Assembly: GCF_018446385.1 (NCBI RefSeq)
Contig: NC_055997.1
Location: 39,312,254-39,376,253, forward strand
Origin: Zingiber officinale
Lineage: Eukaryota; Streptophyta; Magnoliopsida; Zingiberales; Zingiberaceae
Direction: 5' to 3'
DNA length: 64,000 nucleotides
Shown here: positions 46,098 through 57,639 of the stretch, one piece after another
Numbering within the stretch: the first letter of the stretch is position 1
Layout of the letters: each line of letters starts with the position of its first letter
Notes under the pieces: model-generated
Told to the model about the DNA's origin: nothing
What the model saw: the letters and a program-made list of their open reading frames with translations, nothing else
Database searches by the model: none
Position numbers and translations under genes: made by a program

Positions 46098-47563
46098 TGT
46101 TAGGACCAAAAGTAGCTAGAGGGGGGGGGGGGGGGGAATAGCTCGTCGCGTTCGCTCGTTGCTCGTTCCTTCAAAGATGTGCAGCGGAAATACAAAGAAA
46201 CAACCACACAACGCTAACACGGTTGGTTTACTTGGTATCCACCTCACAAGAGGTGACTAATCCAAGGATCCACACCAACACACACACCCTCCACTAAATA
46301 AAACTCTCCTTTATGGTAACTACCAAGGGCGGAGAAGCCCTACAAGACTCAATACAAGAAGAGAGGGAAAGGATACAAGAAATACAAGCTTACAAGCTTA
46401 CAATGAGTATAAACCCTAACCCTAGCTTCTCTTCTTGGCTTTGATCCGCCTCTTGACTTGGAAAACTTCCAAGATCCTTCAAGAACTGGCGATCTGAGCT
46501 TTGTGAGTGCTGTGGAGGAGCTGGCGAGAAATCTGGAGTGAATCGGAGAAGAGATGCCGAAGGAAATGAACGCCTGCGGCCTTTATCGACGCCAACGGTC
46601 GGATCCCGATCGATTCGAATGTTCCCAATCGATCGGGGAGGCTTTGGATCGATCCACGGATCGATCCAGAGCGCCTCTGTGCTCTCTGGAATAGCCTGGA
46701 TCGATAGGTGGAACGATCCAGGGCTTATCGCGCATAAACAACAGCTCCCAATCGATCCACTGATCGATTGGGACCTCTGGATTGATCCACCGATCGATCC
46801 GACCATTTCGCTTGGGACTCTCGATCGATCGATCGATCCAGCTCCTGGATCGATCCACTGATCGGTCCAACACTTGGTTTTTGCCCAAAACCAAGTTCCA
46901 ACCCTCTCAAACCAACATCCGGTCAACCTTGACCTGTTGGTACATCATGCCTAGCATCTGGTCACTCCTTTGACCTGCTAGGACTTCCCACCAAGTGTCT
47001 GGTCAATCCCTTTGACCCACTTAGACTTTTCTATTCATGCCAAGTATCTGGTCACTCCCTTGACCTACTTGGACTTCCATCAGATTTCCTCGTGCCAAGT
47101 ATCCAGTCAATCCTTTGACCTACTTGGACTTCCCAACACCAGATGTCCGATCATCCTTTATCCATCTGGATTTTCCCTTGCCTGGCTTCACTCACCAGGA
47201 CTTTCACCTAGCTTCACTCACTAAGGTTTTCCATCTGCCTAGCTTCACTCACTAGGGTTTTCCTTCTGCCTGGCTTCACTCACCAGGACTTTCACCTAGC
47301 TTCACTCACTAGGGTTTTCACCTGGTTTCACTCACCAGGACTTTCACCTAGCTTCACTCACTAGGGTTTTCCTTCTGCCTGGCTTCACTCACCAGGACTT
47401 TCACCTAGCTTCACTCACTAGGACTTCCCTGTCAAGTATCCGGTCAACCTTGACCTACTTGACTCTTCTTCAATCAATTTCTTATTGTCAAACATCTAAA
47501 CTCAAACCAAGACTCAGCTTGGTCACCCAGGTCAACCTTGACCTGAGGGATGTTGCACCAACA
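46098..47563 (-). repeat. 5' LTR of the young gag-only element
   Basis: 1466 bp. Matches the left LTR except for a longer G-run (16 G at 46121-46136), an added 'gagctggc'-like insertion near 46518, and changes within the palindrome array (about 46690-46840). Confidence 0.92.
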
Positions 47564-48134
47564 CCTTAGAGGCACTAGAGATTATATGCTATCTTACAAG
47601 GCGGATAATTTGGTCCCTGTGGGTTGCACGGATTTTGACCTCCAATCTGATAGGGACAATAGTAAGTCAACCTCGGGGTTTTGTGTTTACTTTAGAAGAT
47701 AAATTCATAACTATTGAAGAATGATAAGCAAAAGTGTTTTTTCGGACTCAACCATAGAAGCTGAGTAAGTGGCAGCCTCTGAGGCAGTCATAGAAGCTGA
47801 ATGACTCAGTAACCTCAAGATGGACTTAGATATGATTTCTAGTTTGTCCAAAGATTATTACAATTTATTATAATAATAGTGGTGCAGCAGCAAACTCGAA
47901 GAAACCATGAGTCTATAAGGCAAGTAAACACAATAGAGCGCAAGTACCACCCAATACGAGAAATCGTATAAACGAGAAGAAGTTGTTGCCACCTAGATTG
48001 CATCAGATGATGACCAATAGATCTTTTCACTAAGGCCCTTAAGGCAAGAGCTCTTGATGGGCATGTTGAAGGGTTGGGAATCAGATGTATAGCAGCAGAT
48101 ATGACAGCTTAGTCTTTTAGTATAAGTGGGAGAT
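47564..48134 (+). pseudogene. Copia-3 RNase H and end of pol, with purine tract
   Basis: Pieces read RDNSKSTSGFCVYFRR, STIEAE, VAASEAVIEAE, NNSGAAANSKK and GHVEGLGIRC, which match copia RNase H and pol tails. Many stops are present. The stretch ends with GTGGGAGAT immediately before the LTR start TGTTAG at 48135. Confidence 0.8.
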
Positions 48135-50764
48135 TGTTAGAGTGTATACTAAAAGCCTAGCTTTTGGTGTAAACATTTATCTAGTTATAAGAATCACATT
48201 GGTCAAGTGTCTATATTTATATATACCAAATATAGATGTTCAATTAATTTATATTGTAGATAACATAGTGTGTGGTGTCACACACAGAAGATGGTGTTAT
48301 CGGTTCTTTATAAATTATAAACAGTGGCTCACGACCAAGATGGAAAGGAACAAACCATTGGAAGGTCGTAGTGTAATTAGGTATTAGTTTTTCTTAACTA
48401 TATAATTACACTAGTACACTTAGAGTGTGTTGAGTAGGACCATTAGAGGTCGTTTCTTTTTATACTGACTTTATAAAAGAACAAAGACCTCAGTTATTAT
48501 GGAAGTGTGTGCTCTTAATCCTAATATAATAACAAGCACATATATTTGACATTTATTTCTTTAATTTATCAATGGGTGAGATTTAGTTTGATAAATCAAT
48601 AAGCCCGATAAGTTGGGAAATGATATCACTTATAGTGTGTGTTGTTGATTATAGAAGGAAACTGTGTCCTAGTAATCTAGGTTGATAATGCCCCCAAGAG
48701 GAGCTCATAAAGATTGTCATGTTAAACCCTGCAGGTGGACTTAGTCCGACATGACGATAAGGTTGAGTGGTACTACTCTTGGACTAAGATATTAATTAAA
48801 TGAGTTGTCAGTAACTCACTTGATTAGTGGACATTCGACATCTTAAACACAGAGAGACTAACACACTCATAATAAGAAGGAGCCCAAAAATGTAATTTGG
48901 GATTGGTGCGGTAGTTCAATAATAGTTCTTTAGTGGAATGAATTATTATTGATGAAATTAAGTTATGTGTTCAGGGCGAACACGGGATGCTTAATTTCAT
49001 CGGGAGACCAAAACCAATTCCTCTACTCGGTCCCTATCGTAGCCTCTTGTATATAGAGATTTATACCCACCACATACCCACCTTCTTACCCACTCTTTGG
49101 TGGCCGGCCAAGCTAGCTTGGAACCCAAGCTAGGGTCGGCCAAGACCCAAAGGTTGAGCCAAGTTAATTGGCCGGCCATAGCTTGGAGCCCAAGCTTGAT
49201 TGGTCGGCCATATTAAAAGGGAATTTATTTTTAATTAAAATTATTTCTTATGTGGATATCATGGTTTTAGAAGAGAGTTTAAAATTTAAATCTTTCCTTT
49301 TATAACTTTCTACAAAAGATTAAGAAAAGATTTGAAATCTTTCCTTATTTGTAGATTGAAAGGTAGATTTTAATTTTGAGAAAACTTTCCTTTTTAACCA
49401 TGTTCATGATTTAAAAGAAAGTTTAAAAAATTAAATATTCTCTTTTATTAGTTTCTACAAAAGATTAAGAAAAGATTTGATATCTTTCCTTATTTGTAGA
49501 TTGAAAAGAGATTTTAATTTTTAAAGATAACTTTCCTTTTTGGAAATTATCCACATATTTAAAAGAAAGATTTTAATTTATAAAATTTCCTTTTTACTAA
49601 CCAATCATGAAGGAAAAAATTATTGGAGAAATTTTTTATAAATTTCCAGAAACAAATTAGGAAGTTTTAATTTAATTAAAACTCTCCTTGTTTTGGGGAG
49701 AAAAGTGGTCGGCCAAATAATTTGGAGAAGAAAAAATTATTTTTAATTAAATAAATTTTCCTTTTCATGGCAAAAGAATTAAGGAAGTTTTTATTACAAT
49801 TTCCTTATTTGCCAAGACCAAGGAATATAAAAGAGGGGGTAGAGGTGCCTTCATGGTGAACAACTCTATTCTTTTCTTCCTCTCTTTTTCTCTTTGGCAT
49901 GGCCGGCCCTTAGAGGTTCTCCCTCTCCTCTTCTCTTCTTCTCTAGTGGTCGGTTTTATCCCCTCTTGGAGCTCTTGATGGTGGCCGGTTCAAGCTAGAA
50001 GAAGAAGGAGAGAAAGGAGGTTTTGTTTCTTGCATCCCATGGAGCTTGGTGGTGGTGGCCGGACCTCTACTTCTCATGGAGAATTCTTGGTGGCCGAATC
50101 TAGCTTGGAGAAGAAGGAGCATGGTGGTTCTCGTCTCGGAAGATCGTTGCCCACACAACGTTCGAGATAAGAAGAGGAATACGGTAGAAGATCAAGAGGT
50201 TATTTTGCTTACAAAGAAAGGTATAACTAGTAATTGTTTTCCGCATCATACTAGTTTTCTTTGTATAGTTATTTATGGAAATATCAAACACAAGAGGCAT
50301 ATGATTCTAGATTTTTCGAAATAGTTTTTTTTTCTTTCGAGTTTGTGTTTTCTTCTTTTTCGAATTTGTGATTCGATTGTTCTTTTTGGTTAACCTAGAG
50401 TTATTTAAGGAAATAAATATTAGCTTTCCTTAAAAGGCTTTGCTTAGGCGGTGGTGGTTGCTCCCATATCCAAGAAGGCCATGTGCCTCGCCATGTAGTC
50501 TTGGAAGCCAATTTTGAAAATTAATATTTATGGAATTAATAACTTAGGTAGATTTGAATCAATAGTGTTAAGTTCCGCTTGCGATTCAAATCTAAACCAT
50601 TAAGAACAGATAAGTTAAATTTGGAATCAATGATGTTAAGTTCTGTCTGCGATTCCTAATTTAACTTCTAAAGAACACAATAGGTTATTTAAGGAAAGGT
50701 TCGACACTTGTACAAAAAATTTTTATACAGTGGAACCGGTACGATTTTCTTAGGACTAACCAAC
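48135..50764 (+). repeat. 3' LTR of copia-3
   Basis: About 2.6 kb, beginning TGTTAGAGTGTATAC and ending near AACCAACA. Contains AT-rich subregions with recurring 'aagattaagaaaagatttgaaatc'-like phrases (49300-49520, quoted in part), 'ggccggcc' motifs (49100-49180, 49895-50090) and, at 50456-50515, the block shared with the gag-only elements. Small open frames here are not genes. The right limit is uncertain. Confidence 0.6.
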
Positions 50765-50951
50765 ATCAAACAAGTATCTGATTTGTTAGTGGATAACAAT
50801 TATAATTCTACCTAGAACCTTTTGTGCTCATTGTAATTTTGCCTAGATTGTCTTGTACAATCAAAAATACTCACTTGCTAATAGTAATTCTAACTCTTGC
50901 TCAACTTTTTATATAGAATTTTGACATTTGATGACTCGAGCATTTAAAGGT
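50765..50951 (+). other. Short flank, probably HOP pseudogene intron and exon edge
   Basis: AT-rich. The final bases CATTTAAAGGT read His-Leu-Lys-Val in the frame that continues after the copia insertion as KVYSNRAACYTKL, so this is probably the edge of the HOP exon. AAGGT (50947-50951) is the target duplication. Confidence 0.5.
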
Positions 50952-51973
50952 TGTTGGATATTGGAGCCTTAATGGACCAATATCGGTTTTTTGGAAAAAT
51001 CAGAATGCCATCAATAGATAGAAGTCATAATTGACTTCAAAATTGAAATCTACGTTTCGCGTAGATAGATTTATACTATTAATTTGCTCAAAACCGATTA
51101 AAGGTGAATGAGAAATTAATTGTTTAAAGTCGGCCCAAATAAACATTAATTACTCATTAATGATATATAAGGAAATGCATGGGAGAATAGTCCAACATCG
51201 GAAATTTTCGATGTGCATTCTTTGCTTATTAATGATGCTGTGTTAATGGAGTTAACTCATAAAAAGACCAGGTGCTCTTTTCTCAAGGGCGAGCAGGTGC
51301 TCGCACTTGTGACCCTGCCACCCACCACGTGCGCAATGAGAGCTTTGTAGGCGCACTTTGCACTTCGCACGTACGCATTGAGGAGCTTAAATTTATTTTC
51401 CAGATGACATTGCAGTGGATCGCGAAGAGTCACGATCTGACCACTTGGGATGAGACTTGATCTAAAGCGTTAGATCGAATGGATCAGTAGATTCAGATCC
51501 GATGGCTGATGACAATAGGTGAGATCTGAGGGTCACAACTCTTCAGATCTGATGGATGAGATTAAAGTGGGATATGTGAAGGGTTATAACTCTTCAGAAT
51601 GGACGATCCAGATCGATCCAGCCCAAAGAACACATCCACTCACCCAAAAGGCATTCAACCTCTTCAATTGGTATAAATAGAACCCTCCAGATGCTCGAAA
51701 ATTCATTCGAATCATCGAATTCATCTATTCTACTCTCTCTTGAGCATTCATCTCATCTTGTGCATAAAGAGTCCAAAAAGCCTACCAGAAGGTTCGCTGG
51801 TCTCGGAATTCGGAGTGCTACGATTCCGAGACGTTCGTCGTTATATCTTGGGAACGAATTGTTGCTATCCGTTAGTACCGTAGCGGAGCAATATCGTTTA
51901 TGGAGATAGTGTCGAACACTAGCCTCGACGATCCATATCAGTTTGCGCTCTCCGGGAGATACCGGGTCCAACA
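50952..51973 (+). repeat. 5' LTR of copia-4
   Basis: TATA box TATAAATA at 51672-51679. About 164 bp shorter than the 3' LTR, mainly from a deletion between 'gacattgcagtg' and 'gatcgcgaagagtca' (about 51418), which corresponds to 56923-57085 in the 3' copy. Confidence 0.93.
51672..51679 (+). promoter_or_regulatory. LTR TATA box of copia-4
   Basis: GGTATAAATAGAACCC context; the identical box is at 57338-57345 in the 3' LTR. Confidence 0.7.
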
Positions 51974-52000
51974 GTCGTAAACGATATTGTGCAATCTGAT

Positions 52001-55000
52001 ATGGCTACTTCCAACGATGTTCCGACGGTCGTTCCGACCGCCATTCCGCCAACATCAATTCCGCACGGAGAAAATCAGAGAAATTCACCGGAGCCGACTT
52101 CAAAAGATGGCAGCAGAAGATGTTGTTTTATCTAACGACGCTAAACCTTGTACGGTTTTTGCAGGAAAACCCGCCAGCCGCTTCGGAAGGTAGTAAGGCT
52201 GCCTGCGATGCATGGTCACACGGAGATTTCCTGTGCCGCAACTATATTCTCAACGCCTTGGACAACACGCTGTATAGCGTGTATTGTTCATTGGAGACGG
52301 CGAAATCTTTGTGGGAATCACTTGAGAAGAAATACAAGACCGAAAATGCCGGATTGAAGAAATTCATCGTCGGGCGGTTTCTGGATTTCAAGATGATGGA
52401 CTCTAAAAGCGTCTCAGCTCAAGTCCAAGATATGCAATTAATACTGCATGATCTGGACGCCGAAGGCATGAAGCTGAACGAGTCATTCGCAGTAGCTGCA
52501 GTAATTGAGAAGCTCCCTCCGTCATGGAAGGACTTCAAGAATTACCTCAAGCACAAGCAAAAGGAGATGTGACTGGAAGACTTGATCCTGAGGCTACGAA
52601 TAGAAGAGGATAATCGAAAATTATCCGACTCTAGAGGAACCAAGCGGACTATTGACGAAATGTCCAACCTGGTCGAGCCAAACATCAAAAAGCCAAAGCA
52701 GTTCAAGAAGAAGGCTCAAGTAAAGAAGTTCAAGGGCTCTTGCTACAACTGTGGAAAGTCAGGACACATGTCCAAGGACTACAGACACCCGAAGAAGCCG
52801 ACCAAGGGGCCAAAAGATGCTGCAAACCACGTCACAACCTCTCTTGAGGACTTGGATCTCACTGCGGTCGTGTTTGAATCCAATACAGTGGAGGATAACC
52901 CGAAGTAGTGGTGGATCGATACTAGAGCAACTCGTCATATCTATTCAGATAAAGCGATGTTCTCCAAGTATACTCCGATAAATGGAAGGAAGCTCTATAT
53001 GGGCAATTCCACGACATCTCCGATCGTCGGACTCGGAAAAGTTGTTCTGAAGATGACGTCTGGAAATGAGCTAACTCTGATTGATATGCTCCATGTTCCC
53101 GACATCAGAAAGAACCTAGTTTCTGGATCGACACTTGTTAAGGCTGGGTTTAGACTAGTGTTCTAGTCCAACAAATTTGTCCTTACGAAGAATGGTGTCT
53201 TCGTAGGAAAGGGGTACTTAGAACAAAGTCTATTCAAAATGGTTGTAATGACTGTACTCCGAAAATTTGATGGTAATAAAATAATTGCTTCCAGCTATGT
53301 GGTTGAGTGTTTTAATTTGTGGCATGATTGACTCGGACATGTGCATAATAATACTCTGAAACGTCTCGTCAAACTAAATTTATTACCGAACGTCAATCTT
53401 GACGAAACACACAAATGTGAAGTGTGTGTGGAAGCTAAAATGATGAAACTACCTTTCCATTCGGTAGAAAGGTCAACGACTCCTCTAGAATTAATACATA
53501 GTGATCTATGTGATTTGAAATTTGTGCAAACTAAAGGAGGTAAAAAGTATTTCATTACTTTTATCGATGGCTGCACGAGGTTCTGTTATGTCTTTCTTTT
53601 AAGAAGTAAAGACGAAGCCTTAGAGGCATTCAGAACCTATAAAACAGAAGTTGAAAATCAACTTGACAAACGAATTAAAATAATTCGTAACGATAGAGGT
53701 GGAGAATATGGTGCACCGTTTGATGAATTTTGTTCAAATTCTGGCATTATCCATCAAACAACGACGCCTTACTCACCTCAATTGAATGGTGTTGCTGAAC
53801 GTAAAAATCGAACACTAAAAGAGATGATGAATGCCTTGTTGATAAATTCAGGCTTACCTCAAAACTTGTGGGGGGAAGCAATATTATCGGCAAATCACAT
53901 TCTCAACAAAATCCCTCATAAGAAAAGTGATAAAACTCCATACGAACTATGGAAAGGCCGCGAGCCATCATACAAATACCTGAAAGTGTGGGGGTGCTTG
54001 GCAAAGGTCGAAGTACCTAAACCAAAGCAAGTAAAGATCGGACCTAAAACGTTCGATACGGTATTTGTCGGATATGCCCATAATAGTAGTGCATATCGTT
54101 TCCTAGTTCACAAATCAAACATTCCTGATATTCATGTGGGAACAACCATAGAATCTCGGAATGCGATATTCTTTGAAAACGAATTCCCAAATAAGAAGGG
54201 AAACGTTGAAAATGATAACAACGGAAGTTCAAACAAAAATGACGTTACCGAACTTAGCTGTTATAAAAGGACTATTGACGATCAAAGCGAAGGGCCACGT
54301 TGTAGCAAACGGGCTAGAGCTGAGAAATCGTTCGGGCCAGATTTCATGACTTTCATATCGGAAATGGACCCAAGAACATTAAGTGAAGCTCTCTCTAGTC
54401 CCGATGCTCCAATGTGGAAAGAAGCTGTCAAAAGTGAAATCGAATCCATCATGAATAATCATACTTGGAAATTAGTAGACCTTCCTTCTGGTAATAAATC
54501 ATTAGGTTGTAAGTGGATACTAAAACGCAAGTATAAAGCTGATGGATCAATTGACAAGTATAAGGCCAGACTTGTAGCCAAGAGGTACAAGCAAGAGGAA
54601 GACCTTGATTATTTCGATACCTACTCACCGGTGACAAGGATTACGTCCATACGAGTGCTAATAGCCATTGCAGCACTGTATGACCTTGAAATACATCAAA
54701 TGGATGTTAAGACTGCGTTCTTAAATGGTGAGTTGGAAGAAAAAATTTATATGGAGCAACCCGAGGGGTTCGTGGCTCCAGGAAATGAGAAAAAGGTGTG
54801 TCGACTTGTTAAGTCGTTGTACGGACTTAGGCAAGCGCTTAAACAATGGCACAAAAAATTTGACAAAGTAATGCTGTCAAACGAATTCAGAATAAATGAA
54901 TGTGACAAATGCATTTATGTCAAAGACACACCTAAAGGTTATGTAATCATCTGTCTATACGTAGACGACATTCTGATAATGGGCAGTAATCATGATATAA

Positions 55001-55908
55001 TCATGACTACAAAGAAAATGTTGACAAAAAATTTTGATATGAAAGATATGGGTCAAGCAGATGTTATATTGGGAATTAAAATTCTCAGGACATCAGAAGG
55101 GATAGTTCTGACACAATCCCATTATGTAGATTCAGTATTGAAAAGATTCAATGCGTACGATCTCTCTATAGTAAAAACACCTATGGATCTAAGTCAACAC
55201 TTAGCGAAAAATCATGGTGAGACCTTATCGCAGTTGGAATATTCTTGGATAATAGGCAGTTTGATGTATCTCACAAACTGCACACGTCCGGATATTGCCT
55301 GTACGGTCAACAAGCTGAGTCATTTTACTAGTAATCCAAACAACACCCATTGGAAAGCATTGATGTGAGTTCTTAGATATTTGAAATATACTATGAACTA
55401 TAGATTACATTATGGAAAATATCCCGCTGTGCTGGAGGGATATTGTGATGCTAATTGGATATCAGATACAAAAGACTCCAAATCCACTAGTGGATATGTT
55501 TTCACGATCGGTGGGGGAGTAGTATCTTGGAAATCCACTAAGCAGACGTGCATTGCTCGGTCAACTATGGAATCCGAGTTTATAGCACTAGACAAAGCAG
55601 CTAAGGAAGCTGAATGACTGAGGAATTTCTTGGAAGATATTCCGAGCTGGACAAAACCTGTGTCTGCCATACTGATCCACTGTGATAGTTAATCAGCGAT
55701 TGGAAGGGCACAGAGTAATATGTACAATGGGAAGTCACGACATATACGTCGTAGACATAATACCATTAGGCAATTGATCTCGAATGGAGTGATTACAATC
55801 GACTATGTTAAGTCCAAAGATAATTTGACAGATCCTCTTACAAAAGGGTTGAGTCGAGATCAAGTATACTGCTCATCAAGAGGAATGAGATTAAAAATCT
55901 ACAACTAA
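52001..55908 (+). pseudogene. Copia-4 gag-pol polyprotein, one shift and seven stops
   Basis: ATG 52001 opens a short frame. A missing base near 52068 shifts it into the frame that then runs unbroken in register to 55908. Order: gag (LNALDNTLYSVYCSLETAKS, LEKKYKTENAGLKKF), knuckle CYNCGKSGHMSKDYR (last Cys replaced by Tyr), protease [12 protein letters not shown] (Gly of DTGA changed to Arg), integrase ([24 protein letters not shown]), RT ([20 protein letters not shown] intact), RNase H ([26 protein letters not shown]). Stops at 52570, 52906, 53164, 53329, 55366, 55615 and 55690. The 675-codon stretch from 53341 covers integrase through most of RT without a break. A dead copy whose frame is remarkably preserved. 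Confidence 0.92.
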
Positions 55909-56453
55909 AAACGACTGTAGCGGTAACCCAACCTTGTTGACTGGAGATCCCAATATCTTGGTTCAAAGGGACAACGAAGTTACAGAAGTTGTGTTACAGC
56001 ACATGAATCCCAAATCCTAGGATAAATTTGTGCTGTCCTACCTCATGTAGTGAGGTTAAGCTTATGCTTTTAGTGACTTCTATACCTTATAAGGTAGAGT
56101 ACGGTAGGATGCTCCTGATAGAAGTGTCACCTATATGAGTGTGAAGATAGGCTGCTTCAATGAAACACTCATGAATTCAAGATGGTGTCCATGGCCGAAA
56201 CGGAACCAACCATGAGAACCTAAAGTAGGTGAGATAGGTCTCTGTGTGGGTGTTGTTGTCTAAGTATACACCAACAGCTAAGCAATTCAAGACATTACGT
56301 TCACTGCGCAGCCTAGTATACTCGATAACATTCCACTACGGAAGGTTCAAAGCCACAAGCTACCTCTCCCGATGCAGTGACTTATCGATTGGATTCTTGT
56401 AAAGTGTCAGCATGCATACACGCATTGCATTAATTTCCATTCATGTGGGGGAT
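55909..56453 (+). other. 3' untranslated interior of copia-4
   Basis: No coding frame. Ends with the purine tract TGTGGGGGAT just before the 3' LTR. Confidence 0.6.
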
Positions 56454-57639
56454 TGTTGGATATTGGAGCCTTAATGGACCAATATCGATTTTATGGAAAA
56501 ATCGGAATGCCATCAATAGATAGAAGTCATAATTGACTTCAAAATTGAAATCTACGTTTCGCGTAGATAGATTTAGACTATTAATTTGCTCAAAATCGAT
56601 TAAAGATGAATGAGAAATTAATTGTTTAAAGTCGGCCCAAATACACATTAATTACTCATTAATGATATATAAGGAAATGCATGGGAGAATAGTCCCACAT
56701 CGGAAATTTTCGATGTGCATTCTTTGCTTATTAATGATGCTGTGTTAATGGAGTTAACTCAGAAAAAGACTAGGTGCTCTCTTCTCAGGGACGAGCAAGT
56801 GCTCGCACCTGTGAGCCCGCCACCCGCCATGTGCGCAATGAGCGCTTTGTAGGCGCACTTTGCACTTTGCATATTGAGGAGCATTCAGGAGCTTAAATTT
56901 AGGCTCCAGATGACATTGCAGTGCCTGCACTCGGGTGACGTATCAGAGTATCTGACATGGCAATGCCTATGTGGCATCCACGTGGGCAAGAAGAGATGAC
57001 TGCACTGTTGATTGAGGCAAACAGATGGCTACCGTTGATCAAAGAGGTGTAATAGATCGCCGGTGATGTGATCTGGAGCGTTGGATCGTGAAGAGTCATG
57101 ATCTAACCACTTGGGATGATACTTGATCTGAAGCGTTAGATCGAATGGATCAGTAGATTCAGATCCGATGGCTGATGACAATATGCGAGATCTGAGGGTC
57201 ACAACTCTTCAGATCTGATGGATGAGATTAAAGTGGGATATGTGAAGGGTTATAACTCTTCAGAATGGACGATCCAGATCGATTTAGCCCAAAGAACACA
57301 TCCACTCACCCAAAAGACATTCAACCTCTTCAATTGGTATAAATAGAACCCTCCAGATGCTGGTAAATTCATTCGAATCATCGAATTCATCTATTCTACT
57401 CTCTCTTGAACATTCATCTCATCTTGTGCATAAAGAGTCCAAAAAGCCTACCAGAAGGTTCGCTGGTCTCGGAATTCGGAGTGCTACGATTCCGAGACGT
57501 TCGTCGTTATATCTTGGGAACGAATTGTTGCTATCCGTTAGTACCGTAGCGGAGCAATATCGTTTATGGAGATAGTGTCGAACACTAGCCTCGACGATCC
57601 ATATCAGTTTGCGCTCTCCGGAAGATACCGGGTCCAACA
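56454..57639 (+). repeat. 3' LTR of copia-4
   Basis: 1186 bp, the full-length LTR of the pair. TATA box at 57338-57345. Ends GGGTCCAACA, followed by the target duplication AAGGT. Confidence 0.93.

Larger units (their letters stand above)
40385..47563 (-). mobile_element. Young gag-only LTR retrotransposon with palindrome-rich LTRs
   Basis: LTRs 40385-41849 (1465 bp) and 46098-47563 (1466 bp); CCTTA at 40380-40384 and 47564-47568. Minus-strand order: 5' LTR (right), primer site, gag, about 2.3 kb non-coding, purine tract, 3' LTR (left). No pol motif in any frame. Gag is uninterrupted and the LTRs are very similar by eye, so the insertion is recent on this window's scale. The one region of clear LTR difference lies in the palindrome array. 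It splits copia-3 between RT and RNase H. Confidence 0.93.
39640..50764 (+). mobile_element. 5'-truncated copia element (copia-3) split by a gag-only insertion
   Basis: Pieces in copia order: RT at 39640-40384, RNase H and pol end at 47564-48120, a purine tract GTGGGAGAT (48126-48134), then an LTR beginning TGTTAGAGTG at 48135. The insertion 40385-47563 separates them, with CCTTA duplicated. Gag, protease and integrase are lost. The 3' LTR end at 50764 (AACCAACA) is my best estimate and has no duplicate to confirm it. Confidence 0.75.
50952..57639 (+). mobile_element. Nearly complete Ty1/copia element (copia-4) inserted in a HOP exon
   Basis: LTRs 50952-51973 (1022 bp) and 56454-57639 (1186 bp), both TGTTGGATATTGG...GGGTCCAACA. 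AAGGT at 50947-50951 and 57640-57644 is the target duplication. Gag-pol fills 52001-55908 with a purine tract (TGTGGGGGAT) before the 3' LTR. The usual TGGTATCAGAG primer site is absent after the 5' LTR; see findings. Confidence 0.94.
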
